64,000 nucleotides of DNA from Paracoccaceae bacterium. GTDB lineage: Bacteria; Pseudomonadota; Alphaproteobacteria; Rhodobacterales; Rhodobacteraceae. Location of the stretch: contig JANSYL010000010.1 in assembly GCA_024742455.1 (NCBI GenBank), forward strand, positions 1 through 64,000, given 5' to 3'. The first letter of the stretch is position 1, and each line of letters starts with the position of its first letter. Made by a program: the position numbers and the translations under genes. Positions 26,307-34,662 of this stretch are shown here, piece after piece. The notes beneath the pieces were generated by a model. The model searched no databases. It had not been told where the DNA came from and worked only from the letters and a program-made list of their open reading frames with translations.

Positions 26307-26459
26307 CTACATAGGGTAGACGCAGGTTGCACCCGCCGGGCAGATGCGGACAGTCTCATGATTATCCGCCGCGCAGGTGTAGGTATGCTCTTCGTCGGCC
26401 GCAAAAGCCTGGGTGCCAAGCACCAGGGTGAAAACGACCAGGAACAAACGTGCCGGCAT
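26307..26459 (-). CDS. 50-residue secreted cysteine-rich peptide
   Basis: An ATG at 26459 follows GGAGGAG about ten bases upstream. The first 21 residues (MPARLFLVVFTLVLGTQAFAA) are a textbook signal peptide with an AFA-A cleavage site. The mature 29-residue peptide contains three cysteines, in TYTCAADN, RICPAG and ATCVYPM. The odd count suggests dimerisation by disulfide or metal or cofactor attachment. It lies about 340 bp downstream of the soxT-like gene and reads in the same direction. It matches no family I know. It is too short for automated callers and may be overlooked in related genomes. Confidence 0.6.
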   Translation of the reverse strand: MPARLFLVVFTLVLGTQAFAADEEHTYTCAADNHETVRICPAGATCVYPM

Positions 26460-26667
26460 CTGGCCAACTCCTCCGTCAATGGCATTAAGCCACCTTTGCT
26501 AACCGGACAGGACCGAAAGGCGACCCCTTCGGCGCGCGCGACCGTCGGGCCTTCAGGCAGCGCATGTCCGGACCAGTTGTCGCCGTTCGCCCCACGCGAC
26601 GGAAGTGTCCGCTTTGGCCAACAGCCGCCAGCTGACCCATCAAGACGCAGATCGCGGCGCCCAGCCT

Positions 26668-26758
26668 GCCCCAAACCCCTTTCGAAAAACTCAACACTCC
26701 GCCGAAAACCACTTCAAATGACGGCGTTACGCGAAGTTCTCAATCCTGATCACCCCTG
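26668..26758. repeat. left copy of an imperfect ~90-bp direct repeat flanking the sox block
   Basis: This copy aligns with 38358-38447. Shared blocks include CCAAACCC near the left end, GAAAACCA in the middle and GTTCTCAATCCTGAT near the right end, followed by CCCCTG. The copies are in the same orientation and enclose the complete sox gene set with its two transporters. It begins just downstream of the soxT-like stop. A target-site or recombination scar is possible, as is a genome-wide dispersed repeat. Confidence 0.6.
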
Positions 26759-26798
26759 AGCGCCCTGCGCCCGGGGCCCGGGGCCCGGACGGCACCGC

Positions 26799-27860
26799 TC
26801 ACTCTGTCCCGAAAACCGCATGGGCCCCGAGGATCAGTTTTCGCAGCCCCAGCCACGCGCCCAGCCAGATACTGACCGCCACCAGCGGCGCGTTCACCGC
26901 GGCGATCGACAGTGCCGACAGCCCCTGCCCGACCGAGCATCCCGCCGCCAGCACCGCGCCGATGCCCATCAGCGCGCCACCGGCCATCTGGCGGCGCAGT
27001 TCGCGGTGGTCCTCGCAGGCCTCCCAGCGAAACCCGTCCTTTATCAGGCTGCCCAGCGTGCCCCCCAGGACCACGCCCAGCACCGACCCCAGCCCGAACC
27101 CCGGATCCACGACCGAGGCGAACATCACATAGCGGATGGTATCGCCGATCGGCTGGGTGAAACTGTGCGAGATCACGGGCCAGGTTCCGAACCCGGTATT
27201 GGCCACCCAGTAGGTGCCCAGAAAGCCCGAGGAAATCGCGACCCCGGCAAGCACGCCATAGACCAGCATCTTCCGCGCCCCTGCCCGCAGCAAGCGGATC
27301 GCCGCAAAGGCCGCCATCGCCAGCCCGCAAGTGATCCCGAGAACCGGCGCGGCAAGCCCCGACACATCCGCCGCGACATGGAACAACCCGTTGGGCGCGG
27401 ATGCGGGCAGGATCGGGAACAGCCCCGCCCGGATCGTCGCGAAGATGCCCGACAGCGCCGCGAAACCCGCCACCCCCATGATCAGAGCGACAACAAAGGC
27501 CCGGAGGTCGCCGCCGCCCAGCCGGGCAAGAAGGCCGAAACCGCAATTGCCCGCAAGCGCCATGCCATAGCCGAAGGCCAGACCACCGAGGATGGCACCG
27601 GCCACGGGGAACCGGCTGGACATCAGCACGGTCTGGCCGAGATCGATATATCCCGCCGCTTCCGCCGCGAACCCCGCGATCATCGCGGTGCCCAGCGCCA
27701 GAAGCCACATCCAGGCCCGCGACAGGTCCTGACCGAAATGGGCATCCTCGATCATGCCAAGGGTACAGAACCGGCCCAGCCGCGCCGCAAGCCCCAACAT
27801 CAGGCCGCCGCCAAGGCCGATGACGAAAACCACCATCGGCTCTCCGATAAAGTCGAGCAT
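26799..27860 (-). CDS. soxT: YeeE/YedE-type sulfur compound transporter (SoxT-like)
   Basis: The 353-residue membrane protein has about ten hydrophobic segments. The start at 27860 (MLDFIGEPMVVFVIGLGGGL) follows GGAGGGG. Three conserved cysteines sit in GRFCTLGMIED, AGNCGFGLL and AAGCSVGQGLS; in thiosulfate permeases of this family such cysteines relay the substrate across the membrane. It would bring thiosulfate or another sulfane-sulfur compound into the cytoplasm, perhaps for sensing by SoxR. It is encoded 48 nt beyond the soxR stop and runs the same way. Transport direction and substrate are inferred from the family. Confidence 0.82.
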   Translation of the reverse strand: MLDFIGEPMVVFVIGLGGGLMLGLAARLGRFCTLGMIEDAHFGQDLSRAWMWLLALGTAMIAGFAAEAAGYIDLGQTVLMSSRFPVAGAILGGLAFGYGMALAGNCGFGLLARLGGGDLRAFVVALIMGVAGFAALSGIFATIRAGLFPILPASAPNGLFHVAADVSGLAAPVLGITCGLAMAAFAAIRLLRAGARKMLVYGVLAGVAISSGFLGTYWVANTGFGTWPVISHSFTQPIGDTIRYVMFASVVDPGFGLGSVLGVVLGGTLGSLIKDGFRWEACEDHRELRRQMAGGALMGIGAVLAAGCSVGQGLSALSIAAVNAPLVAVSIWLGAWLGLRKLILGAHAVFGTE

Positions 27861-27908
27861 GTCCCCTCCCATGCACCTCTGCCGGTCCGGGGCATTGCCG
27901 CCCGGTGC

Positions 27909-28331
27909 CTAGGTGCAGAACAACTCGTAAACCTGTTCGATGATCCTGCGGGCGCGATCGTCTGTCAAACTGTAATAGATCTGCTTGCCCTCGCGGCGCG
28001 CCGACACCAGCCCCTCCAGCCTAAGGCGGGACAATTGCTGTGACACCGCCGCCTGGCGTGACGACAGCAACCGCTCGATCTCGGCCACCGATTTCTCGCC
28101 ATTGGCCAGCGAGCACAGGATCATCAACCGCCCTTCATGGCTGATGGCCTTCATGAAATCCGATGCGGTCTGGGCGTTGGTGCGGATCCGGTCCCATGTG
28201 GCGTCATCCATGGGCTCGTCCAGACGCGGCAGGATGCCAGCACGCTCCACGCCCGCCCCGCTACCCATTTCGATGTTCGACCGTTCGTTCACCGTCTCTG
28301 CTCCAACCCGGAACCGATCCTGCGCGCCCAT
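27909..28331 (-). CDS. soxR: ArsR-family sulfur-oxidation regulator SoxR
   Basis: The start at 28331 (140 residues) follows AAGGA; a GTG at 28292 or an ATG at 28211 would give shorter forms. The winged-helix domain includes ISHEGRLMILCSLANGEKSVAEIERLLSSRQAAVSQQ. The two cysteines, one in LMILCSL and one at the end (YELFCT), match the pair used by SoxR-type repressors to sense sulfane sulfur. In Paracoccus SoxR represses the sox operons until thiosulfate is present. It lies 34 nt after soxS on the same strand. The inverted repeat upstream of soxY is a candidate target. Confidence 0.87.
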   Translation of the reverse strand: MGAQDRFRVGAETVNERSNIEMGSGAGVERAGILPRLDEPMDDATWDRIRTNAQTASDFMKAISHEGRLMILCSLANGEKSVAEIERLLSSRQAAVSQQLSRLRLEGLVSARREGKQIYYSLTDDRARRIIEQVYELFCT

Positions 28332-28365
28332 AACCGGTCCTTGCCGGGGGTGGCCGCAACCCTGT

Positions 28366-28743
28366 TCATTCCGCCACGCTTTCCCGCCAGTCCTCGCGGG
28401 CCTGCGACAGCAGCCGCCCGAGCAGACCCCAGAAAAATTCCTCGCCGTGATAGCCTTCCAGCCGCCCGACCTCGTGGCCGTCATCCACCAGAACGAAGGT
28501 CGGCGTATAGACGGGCCGCGAGGTAAGCTGAAGATCCTCGGGGATATCCCTTATGTTGACGCGTTCCAGCGGGGCGAACCGGCCCTCGGGCGTCAGGGGG
28601 TATTCCGTGCCCACATCTTCGGTCCAGCGCGCGCAATAGATGCAGCCGCGTTCCTCGACCATGACCAGCCGGATGTCGGCCGACGCGACACCGGGCAGCC
28701 AAAGGGCCATCGACAGCAACAGGGGCAAGATTGACGTTCGCAT
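28366..28743 (-). CDS. soxS: periplasmic thioredoxin-like SoxS
   Basis: This gene encodes 125 residues from the ATG at 28743, with a signal peptide ending near VASA. The redox motif is GCIYCARW, a CxxC as in Paracoccus SoxS. RPVYTPTFVLVDDGHEVGRLEGY supplies the cis-proline loop and thioredoxin fold. SoxS keeps the SoxYZ carrier cysteine in its active form, receiving reductant through SoxV. It is divergent from soxV, with 53 bp between the starts, matching the soxRS | soxV layout of Paracoccus. Confidence 0.88.
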   Translation of the reverse strand: MRTSILPLLLSMALWLPGVASADIRLVMVEERGCIYCARWTEDVGTEYPLTPEGRFAPLERVNIRDIPEDLQLTSRPVYTPTFVLVDDGHEVGRLEGYHGEEFFWGLLGRLLSQAREDWRESVAE

Positions 28744-28796
28744 CGCGGCAAACCTATATGATTGTCTGAATATGATGTCACGCACGGGTTTCGCAA

Positions 28797-29540
28797 GTGT
28801 TCGACCTTACCCTGACAGGCGTGATGTTGGCCGGGCTGCTGTCCTTTCTGAGCCCCTGCATTCTGCCGATGGTTCCCTTCTATCTCAGCTATCTGGGCGG
28901 CGTCAGCGCGCACCGGGTCGCCGAGGGGGATGTGACGCTGGACCGGCGCCAGACCGCGTATGCCGTGCTGGCGGCAAGCGTGTTCGCCGCGGGCATCCTG
29001 ACGGTGTTCGTGGGTCTCGGCCTGTCGGCCTCGGCTTTCGGGCAGGCGCTGCGGGACTGGTTCGACTGGCTCAGATGGGGGGCCGCGGCGCTGATCGCGG
29101 GGATGGGTCTGCATTTTCTGGGGGTGCTGCGCATCGGGCTTCTGAACCGCCATTTCACCGCAAACACCGCCGCGCCGCCCCGGGGCGGGCTGATCGGGGC
29201 CTACGTGATCGGGCTGGCCTTCGCCTTCGGCTGGACCCCGTGCGTCGGTCCGGTGCTTGCGGCGATCCTGTTCGTGGCCGCAGATGCCGATGCAGTTCAC
29301 CGGGGTGCGGCGCTGCTTCTGGCCTACGGGGTCGGCATGACGGCGCCGTTCGTTCTTGCCGCCGCTTTCCTCGGGCCCTTCATGTCCTGGATGTCGCGGT
29401 TCCGGCGGCATCTGGGCCGGATCGAACGGATCACCGGGGTGGCTTTGGTACTGTTTGCTGCGCTGATCGCCACCAATGGCCTGACCGTCATCGGGATGTG
29501 GATGATCGAGAACATGTCGGTTTTCCAGGGCGTGGGCTGA
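28797..29540 (+). CDS. soxV: membrane thiol-disulfide transporter SoxV (CcdA family)
   Basis: A GTG at 28797 starts 247 residues with six membrane segments. SFLSPCILPMVPFYLSYLGG and FAFGWTPCVGPVLAAILF contain the two conserved cysteines of CcdA and SoxV. It carries reducing power from cytoplasmic thioredoxin to periplasmic partners such as SoxS and, in Paracoccus, SoxW. No soxW follows here. It opens the rightward sox operon. Confidence 0.93.
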   Translation: MFDLTLTGVMLAGLLSFLSPCILPMVPFYLSYLGGVSAHRVAEGDVTLDRRQTAYAVLAASVFAAGILTVFVGLGLSASAFGQALRDWFDWLRWGAAALIAGMGLHFLGVLRIGLLNRHFTANTAAPPRGGLIGAYVIGLAFAFGWTPCVGPVLAAILFVAADADAVHRGAALLLAYGVGMTAPFVLAAAFLGPFMSWMSRFRRHLGRIERITGVALVLFAALIATNGLTVIGMWMIENMSVFQGVG

Positions 29541-29572
29541 CCCCAAGGTGTTGGCAAACATACTGAAATCAT

Positions 29573-29598
29573 AACACATGCACATTATTAAATGTGTT
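29573..29598. promoter_or_regulatory. candidate SoxR operator upstream of soxY
   Basis: CACATT-ATTA-AATGTG (29581-29596) is a perfect inverted repeat inside a wider AACACAT...ATGTGTT pair (29573-29598). A further AATGTG half site occurs at 29623-29628. Symmetric 16-bp sites of this kind suit ArsR-family dimers. The position, 150 bp before soxY in an A+T-rich gap, equals the region upstream of soxX that SoxR controls in Paracoccus. The protein-site link is inferred. Confidence 0.55.
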
Positions 29599-29750
29599 GT
29601 TGCAATGATGGGTTTCTTCGCTAATGTGAACGGCGGAGGAAAGACTCACCCTTAGGGCGAGTTGCACAACAGCCATCACCAGCCTTGCGTCCGGTGCCGC
29701 GCTGGCACCAGCCTCGGCATGTGTGGATGCAGCGAAAGGGAGGATGGCGC

Positions 29751-30173
29751 ATGACCGCCACACGACAACAGGTTATAGGCACGGGGCTTGCGGCTGCGGC
29801 GGCATTCTTCGGGCTTCCGGCCATCGCCACCGCCGCCGATCTCGAAGAGGCGATCAACACCTTCACATCGGGTGCCACGACGGGCGAAGGCGGGCTGACC
29901 CTGATCGCGCCCGAGATCGCCGAAAACGGCAACAACGTCCCGGTCGAAGTCAGCGCACCGGGTGCCGAGGCGATCATCATTCTCGCGTCGGGCAACCCCA
30001 ACCCCAATGTTGCCACCTTCAATTTCGGCCCCGCCTCGGGCAGCCGGATGGCCTCGACCCGGATCCGTCTGGCCGGGGCACAGGATGTGATCGCCATCGC
30101 CCGCATGGAAGACGGCAGCTTCATCCAGGCAAGTCAGAGCGTGCGCGTCACCATCGGCGGCTGCGGCGGATAA
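29751..30173 (+). CDS. soxY: sulfur carrier subunit SoxY
   Basis: The 140-residue protein has a signal peptide (AAAAAFFGLPAIATA-A) with a pair of basic residues near the start. It ends in VTIGGCGG, the flexible arm whose cysteine carries the sulfur substrate through the Sox cycle. It pairs with SoxZ, encoded 15 nt downstream. The start at 29751 follows GGGAGG. In the complete pathway SoxXA attaches thiosulfate to this cysteine; genes for SoxXA are not in the cluster. Confidence 0.96.
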   Translation: MTATRQQVIGTGLAAAAAFFGLPAIATAADLEEAINTFTSGATTGEGGLTLIAPEIAENGNNVPVEVSAPGAEAIIILASGNPNPNVATFNFGPASGSRMASTRIRLAGAQDVIAIARMEDGSFIQASQSVRVTIGGCGG

Positions 30174-30188
30174 GGGAGGGACCCGAAA

Positions 30189-30518
30189 ATGGTAGATAAC
30201 GTAACCGCACGTGTCCGTGTTCCCCGCGAAGCATCCGCGGGCGAGGTGGTCTCGATCCGCACGCTGATCAATCACCCGATGGAATCGGGCCAGCGCCGCG
30301 ATGACGCGGGCGAGATCATCCCGCGATCGATCATCCATCGCTTCACCTGCGATTTCAACGGCACGAACGTGATCGATGTCACGCTGGAGCCGTCGATTTC
30401 CACCAATCCCTACCTCCAGTTCGAGGCAGTGGTGCAGGAAAGCGGGACATTCCAGTTCACCTGGTATGACGATGACGGGTCCGTCTACGAGGAAAGCGCG
30501 GATATCGCCGTATCCTGA
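30189..30518 (+). CDS. soxZ: SoxYZ complex subunit SoxZ
   Basis: The 109-residue protein has no signal peptide and is likely exported with SoxY. RVRVPREASAGEVVSIRTLINHPMESG and FTCDFNGTNVIDVTLEPSISTNPYLQF are typical SoxZ sequence. It forms the immunoglobulin-like partner that presents the SoxY arm to the enzymes. In Paracoccus soxA follows; here only 136 bp lie before soxB. Confidence 0.96.
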   Translation: MVDNVTARVRVPREASAGEVVSIRTLINHPMESGQRRDDAGEIIPRSIIHRFTCDFNGTNVIDVTLEPSISTNPYLQFEAVVQESGTFQFTWYDDDGSVYEESADIAVS

Positions 30519-30654
30519 CCGGCCCTGACGCGGGGCCGTCCGGGCCGCTTCAGGCCTGTCCGAAAACCACAACGATCCAGGGGCGCCCCCGGGCGAATGC
30601 CCTTCTGCGTACCAAGGGTCGACCACGCCAGATATATGCCTCGGGGAGGAGCGC

Positions 30655-32349
30655 ATGATATCACGCCGTCATTTTCTACAGGCCGCCATGGCGACCTCGG
30701 CGCTTTATGGTGTCGGCGCGTTCGGAAACTGGTCGCGCCTTGCCGCGCAGCAGGTGCTGTCGCAGGACGACCTGATCGGGTCTTCGGATTTCGGCAATGT
30801 CACGCTGATCCACATCACCGACATCCATGCCCAGACCCAGCCGATCTATTTCCGCGAACCCGAATTCAACCTGGGCGTTGGCCCCGTCAACGGGTTGCCG
30901 CCGCATCTGGTGGGTGACGAATTCCGGGCCGCCTTCGGCATTGCGCGGGGCTCGGCGCTCGATCATGCGCTGACCTATTCCGATTTCGAGGCGCTGGCCC
31001 GCAGCTACGGGCGGATGGGCGGGCTCGACCGGATCGCGACGGTCGTCAACGCCATCCGGGCCGAACGTCCGGGGGCGCTGCTTCTGGACGGGGGAGATAC
31101 CTGGCAGGGGTCGCTGCCAAGCCTGCGCACACAGGGCGCCGACATGGTCGGGCTGATGAACGCGCTGGGCGTGGACGCCATGACGTCGCATTGGGAATTC
31201 ACCCTCGGGTCCGACCGCGTGCGCGAGATCGTCGAGGGGCCGCTTGAGCCCGCCTTCCTCGGAGCCAATATCTTCGATGTGGACTGGGACGAACCTGTCT
31301 TCGACGATTACAGGATCTTCGAACGCAACGGCACGCAGATCGCGGTGATCGGTCAGGCCTTCCCCTACATGCCCATCGCCAACCCCGGCTGGATGTTCCC
31401 CGAATATTCCTTCGGGCTGCGCCGCGAACGGATGGCCGAAGTCGTCGATGAGGTGCGCGCGGCAGGGGCCGAGGTCGTCGTTCTCCTGTCCCATAACGGG
31501 TTCGACGTGGATCGCCAGTTCGCCCGCGACATTCCCGGGATCGACGTGATCCTGACCGGGCACACCCATGACGCCCTGCCCGAACCGATCCAGGTCGGCA
31601 CCACCTTTCTGATCGCCTCGGGCAGCCATGGCAAATTCGTCAGCCGCATCGATCTGGATGTGCGCGACGGCGGGCTGCAGGGCATATCGCACCGGCTGAT
31701 CCCGGTCTTCTCCGATGTGATCGCCCCCGATGCCGACATGGCGGCCCGTGTCGCGGAAACCCGCGCCCCCTTCGCCGAGGAGATGGCCGAGGTGATCGGA
31801 ACCTCGGGCAACCTGCTGTTCCGGCGTGGCAATTTCAACGGCACCTGGGATGACGTGATCTGCGATGCGCTGATCTCTGAACGCGATGCCGAGATCGCAC
31901 TGTCGCCGGGCTTTCGCTGGGGCGCGGCCGTTCTGCCCGGCCAGGAGATCACGCGCGAGGATATCTACAACGTCACCGCGATGACCTATCCCAACGCCTA
32001 TCGGACCGAGATGACCGGCGAGACCCTCAGGATGATCCTCGAGGACGTCGCCGAGAACATCTTCAACCCCGATCCCTACTACCAGTCCGGCGGCGACATG
32101 GTGCGCGTGGGTGGCATGGGATACCGGATCGCGCCGCATGGCACGACCGGGGCGCGCATCTCGGAGATGACGCTTCTGTCGACCGGAGAGGCGATTGATC
32201 CGTCCCGGAGCTACACGGTCGCGGGCTGGGCCAGCGTCAATGAAGGCACCGAAGGCCCACCGATTTGGGACGTCCTGGAATCGCATATCCGCGCCCAGGG
32301 CGTCGTCGAGATTGACCCCAACAACAGCGTCGACGTCGTCGCAGGCTGA
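30655..32349 (+). CDS. soxB: thiosulfohydrolase SoxB
   Basis: The 564-residue protein starts MISRRHFLQAAMATS, a twin-arginine signal. ITDIHAQTQP gives the Asp-x-His of the binuclear metal site. LLDGGDTWQGSLPSL, SHWEFTLGSDRV and VILTGHTHDALPEP complete the metallophosphoesterase-like site, which uses two manganese ions. It hydrolyses the terminal sulfone of the SoxY-bound substrate to release sulfate. Length and motifs are complete, so the gene appears functional. Confidence 0.97.
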   Translation: MISRRHFLQAAMATSALYGVGAFGNWSRLAAQQVLSQDDLIGSSDFGNVTLIHITDIHAQTQPIYFREPEFNLGVGPVNGLPPHLVGDEFRAAFGIARGSALDHALTYSDFEALARSYGRMGGLDRIATVVNAIRAERPGALLLDGGDTWQGSLPSLRTQGADMVGLMNALGVDAMTSHWEFTLGSDRVREIVEGPLEPAFLGANIFDVDWDEPVFDDYRIFERNGTQIAVIGQAFPYMPIANPGWMFPEYSFGLRRERMAEVVDEVRAAGAEVVVLLSHNGFDVDRQFARDIPGIDVILTGHTHDALPEPIQVGTTFLIASGSHGKFVSRIDLDVRDGGLQGISHRLIPVFSDVIAPDADMAARVAETRAPFAEEMAEVIGTSGNLLFRRGNFNGTWDDVICDALISERDAEIALSPGFRWGAAVLPGQEITREDIYNVTAMTYPNAYRTEMTGETLRMILEDVAENIFNPDPYYQSGGDMVRVGGMGYRIAPHGTTGARISEMTLLSTGEAIDPSRSYTVAGWASVNEGTEGPPIWDVLESHIRAQGVVEIDPNNSVDVVAG

Positions 32350-32369
32350 GCGTGCAGGAGAGGATACCC

Positions 32370-33635
32370 ATGTCCCAAAACCCAACCAACCCCACACGCC
32401 GAGGATTTCTGGCCGGAGCCGCGATGGCCGGCGGGGCCGCGGTGGCAGGCCGCGTCCATGCCCAGGCCGCGCCCGATCCGGCGATTACCGAACTGCAGCC
32501 GTGGAACCAGTACCTGGGCCCCGGCGTCGATGCCGCCCCCTATGGGATGCCCTCGCCGCACGAGGCGCATGTCATCCGCCGCAACGTCCCGTGGCTGACG
32601 GCCGACAGCGTCAGCTCGGTCAACTTCACGCCGCTGCATGAGCTCGAGGGCATCATCACGCCCAACGGTCTGGCCTTCGAACGCCACCATGCCGGTGTGG
32701 CCGATATCGACCCGGCTGAATACCGCCTGATGATCAACGGGATGGTCGACACCCCGCTGGTCTTCACGCTCGCCGACCTGGCCCGCTTTCCCCGCGAAAA
32801 CCGCACATATTTCCTGGAATGCGCGGCCAATGGCGGCATGGAATGGCGCGGCGCGCAGCTCAATGGCTGCCAGTTCACCCACGGGATGATCCACAACGTC
32901 GTCTATACCGGTGTTCCGCTTCGCCTGTTGCTGGAGGAAGCCGGGGTTCAGCCCGGCGCGCTCTGGGTGCTGCCCGAAGGTGCCGATGCCAGCGCGATGA
33001 CCCGGTCTGTGCCGCTGGAAAAGGCGCTCGATGACTGCCTGGTCGCCACGCATATGAACGGCGAAAGGCTGCGCCCCGAACAGGGCTATCCGGTGCGGCT
33101 CGTCGTGCCCGGCTGGGAGGGCAACATGTGGGTCAAATGGCTCCGCCGGATCGAGGTGGGAGACCAGCCCTGGCAGCACCGCGAGGAAACCTCGAAATAC
33201 ACCGACCTTCTCGAATCCGGGGATGCGCGCCGCTTTACCTGGGTCATGGATGCAAAATCGGTCATCACCAATCCCTCGCCCCAGGCCCCCATCACGCATG
33301 GCCCGGGTCCCACGGTGATCACCGGCGTCGCATGGTCGGGGCGGGGCACGATCCCGCGCGTCGACGTATCGCTCGATGGCGGCATGAACTGGCACACCGC
33401 CCGCATGTCCGGCCCGTCGCTCGATAAGTCGATGCACCGCTTCTACTACGAATTCGACTGGGACGGCGCGCCGCTTTTGCTGCAGAGCCGGGCGATGGAC
33501 AGCACCGGATACGTGCAGCCCACCAAGGAACAGCTTCGCCACTTCCGGGGCGAGAATTCGATCTATCACAACAACGGCATCCAGACCTGGGCCATCGACA
33601 GCGATGGCCGCGCCGAGAACGTCGAGGTGGGCTAA
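32370..33635 (+). CDS. soxC: sulfane dehydrogenase molybdenum subunit SoxC
   Basis: The 421-residue protein starts at the ATG at 32370 after GCAGGAGAGG. NPTRRGFLAGAAMAGGAAVAGR is a twin-arginine signal. YFLECAANGGMEWRG carries Cys151, the molybdenum ligand, within the sulfite-oxidase fold. The dimerisation domain follows (GVAWSGRGTIPRVDVSLDGG). SoxC with SoxD oxidises the SoxY-bound sulfane sulfur, removing six electrons, and its presence predicts complete oxidation without sulfur globules. Confidence 0.96.
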   Translation: MSQNPTNPTRRGFLAGAAMAGGAAVAGRVHAQAAPDPAITELQPWNQYLGPGVDAAPYGMPSPHEAHVIRRNVPWLTADSVSSVNFTPLHELEGIITPNGLAFERHHAGVADIDPAEYRLMINGMVDTPLVFTLADLARFPRENRTYFLECAANGGMEWRGAQLNGCQFTHGMIHNVVYTGVPLRLLLEEAGVQPGALWVLPEGADASAMTRSVPLEKALDDCLVATHMNGERLRPEQGYPVRLVVPGWEGNMWVKWLRRIEVGDQPWQHREETSKYTDLLESGDARRFTWVMDAKSVITNPSPQAPITHGPGPTVITGVAWSGRGTIPRVDVSLDGGMNWHTARMSGPSLDKSMHRFYYEFDWDGAPLLLQSRAMDSTGYVQPTKEQLRHFRGENSIYHNNGIQTWAIDSDGRAENVEVG

Positions 33636-33639
33636 GGCC

Positions 33640-34662
33640 ATGAAAAAACTATTGATCTGCACCGCGATCCTTGCGGCGACGGCGGCCCTGGCGCAGGAAA
33701 GCGCGCCCAGCCGCGAAGGTGGATACGGTCTGGGGCGCCCCGCGCTTACCGAAGAAATCGCGGCCTGGGACATCGACATCCGGCCCGACGGGCTGGGCCT
33801 GCCCGTGGGCTCGGGCGATGTCTGGACGGGCGAGGAACTTTTCGTCGACCAGTGTTCGGCCTGCCATGGCGATTTCGGCGAGGCGGTGGGCCGCTGGCCG
33901 ATCCTGGCCGGGGGGTTCGGATCGCTCGATCAGGAGGATCCGGTCAAAACGGTCGGCTCCTACTGGCCCTATCTGTCGACGGTCTGGGACTACGTCCACC
34001 GCGCCATGCCCTATGGCAATGCGCAATCGCTGACCGACGATGAGGTATATGCGATCACGGCCTACCTGATGTATCTTAACAACATGGTCGATGACGATTT
34101 CGAACTGTCGAACGAGAATTTTCTGGAGATCCCGATGCCTAACGAGGCCGGGTTCTTCATGGATGACCGCGACACGGTCGAACTGCCCGAGTTCATGGCC
34201 GAACCCTGCATGACCGGCTGTGCCGAAGGGGTCGAGATCACGATGCGGGCCGCCGTGCTGGACGTGACGCCCGAAACCGCCACCGACGCGGCGGAAGAAC
34301 AGGCCGAACCCGAAACGGCGGCAGACCCGGCCGCCTCCGGGCCCAGCCCGGAACTGGTGGCCGCAGGTGAAAGCGTTTTCCGCCAGTGTTCCAGCTGCCA
34401 CCAGATCGGTGAAGGCGCGCGCAACGGGGCGGGGCCCGTGCTGAACGGCATCGTCGGAATGGCGGCCGGTCAGGCCGAAGGGTTCCGCTATTCGCCCGCG
34501 ATGGCGCAATCGGGCATTGTCTGGGACGAAGCGACCCTTGCCGAATTCCTGGCCGACCCGCGCGGTTACCTGCGCGGCAACCGGATGGGGTTCGGCGGCC
34601 TGCGCTCCGAGGAAGATATCGCCGCCGTGATCGCCTATATGCAAGTGGCGGGCGCTCCATGA
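33640..34662 (+). CDS. soxD: sulfane dehydrogenase diheme cytochrome SoxD
   Basis: The 340-residue protein has a signal peptide ending at ALAQ. CSACHGDFGE at about residue 72 and CSSCHQIGEG at about residue 250 are two c-type heme sites. A Glu-, Pro- and Ala-rich linker separates the two halves. The second half is closer to class I cytochrome c. It accepts electrons from SoxC. The gene starts 5 nt after soxC and overlaps soxE by 4 nt. Confidence 0.93.
   Translation: MKKLLICTAILAATAALAQESAPSREGGYGLGRPALTEEIAAWDIDIRPDGLGLPVGSGDVWTGEELFVDQCSACHGDFGEAVGRWPILAGGFGSLDQEDPVKTVGSYWPYLSTVWDYVHRAMPYGNAQSLTDDEVYAITAYLMYLNNMVDDDFELSNENFLEIPMPNEAGFFMDDRDTVELPEFMAEPCMTGCAEGVEITMRAAVLDVTPETATDAAEEQAEPETAADPAASGPSPELVAAGESVFRQCSSCHQIGEGARNGAGPVLNGIVGMAAGQAEGFRYSPAMAQSGIVWDEATLAEFLADPRGYLRGNRMGFGGLRSEEDIAAVIAYMQVAGAP

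Noticed and set aside
26189-26674. 161-codon minus-strand frame near the small peptide gene
   Set aside because: It overlaps the 50-residue peptide gene in another frame, and only the latter has a signal peptide and ribosome site.
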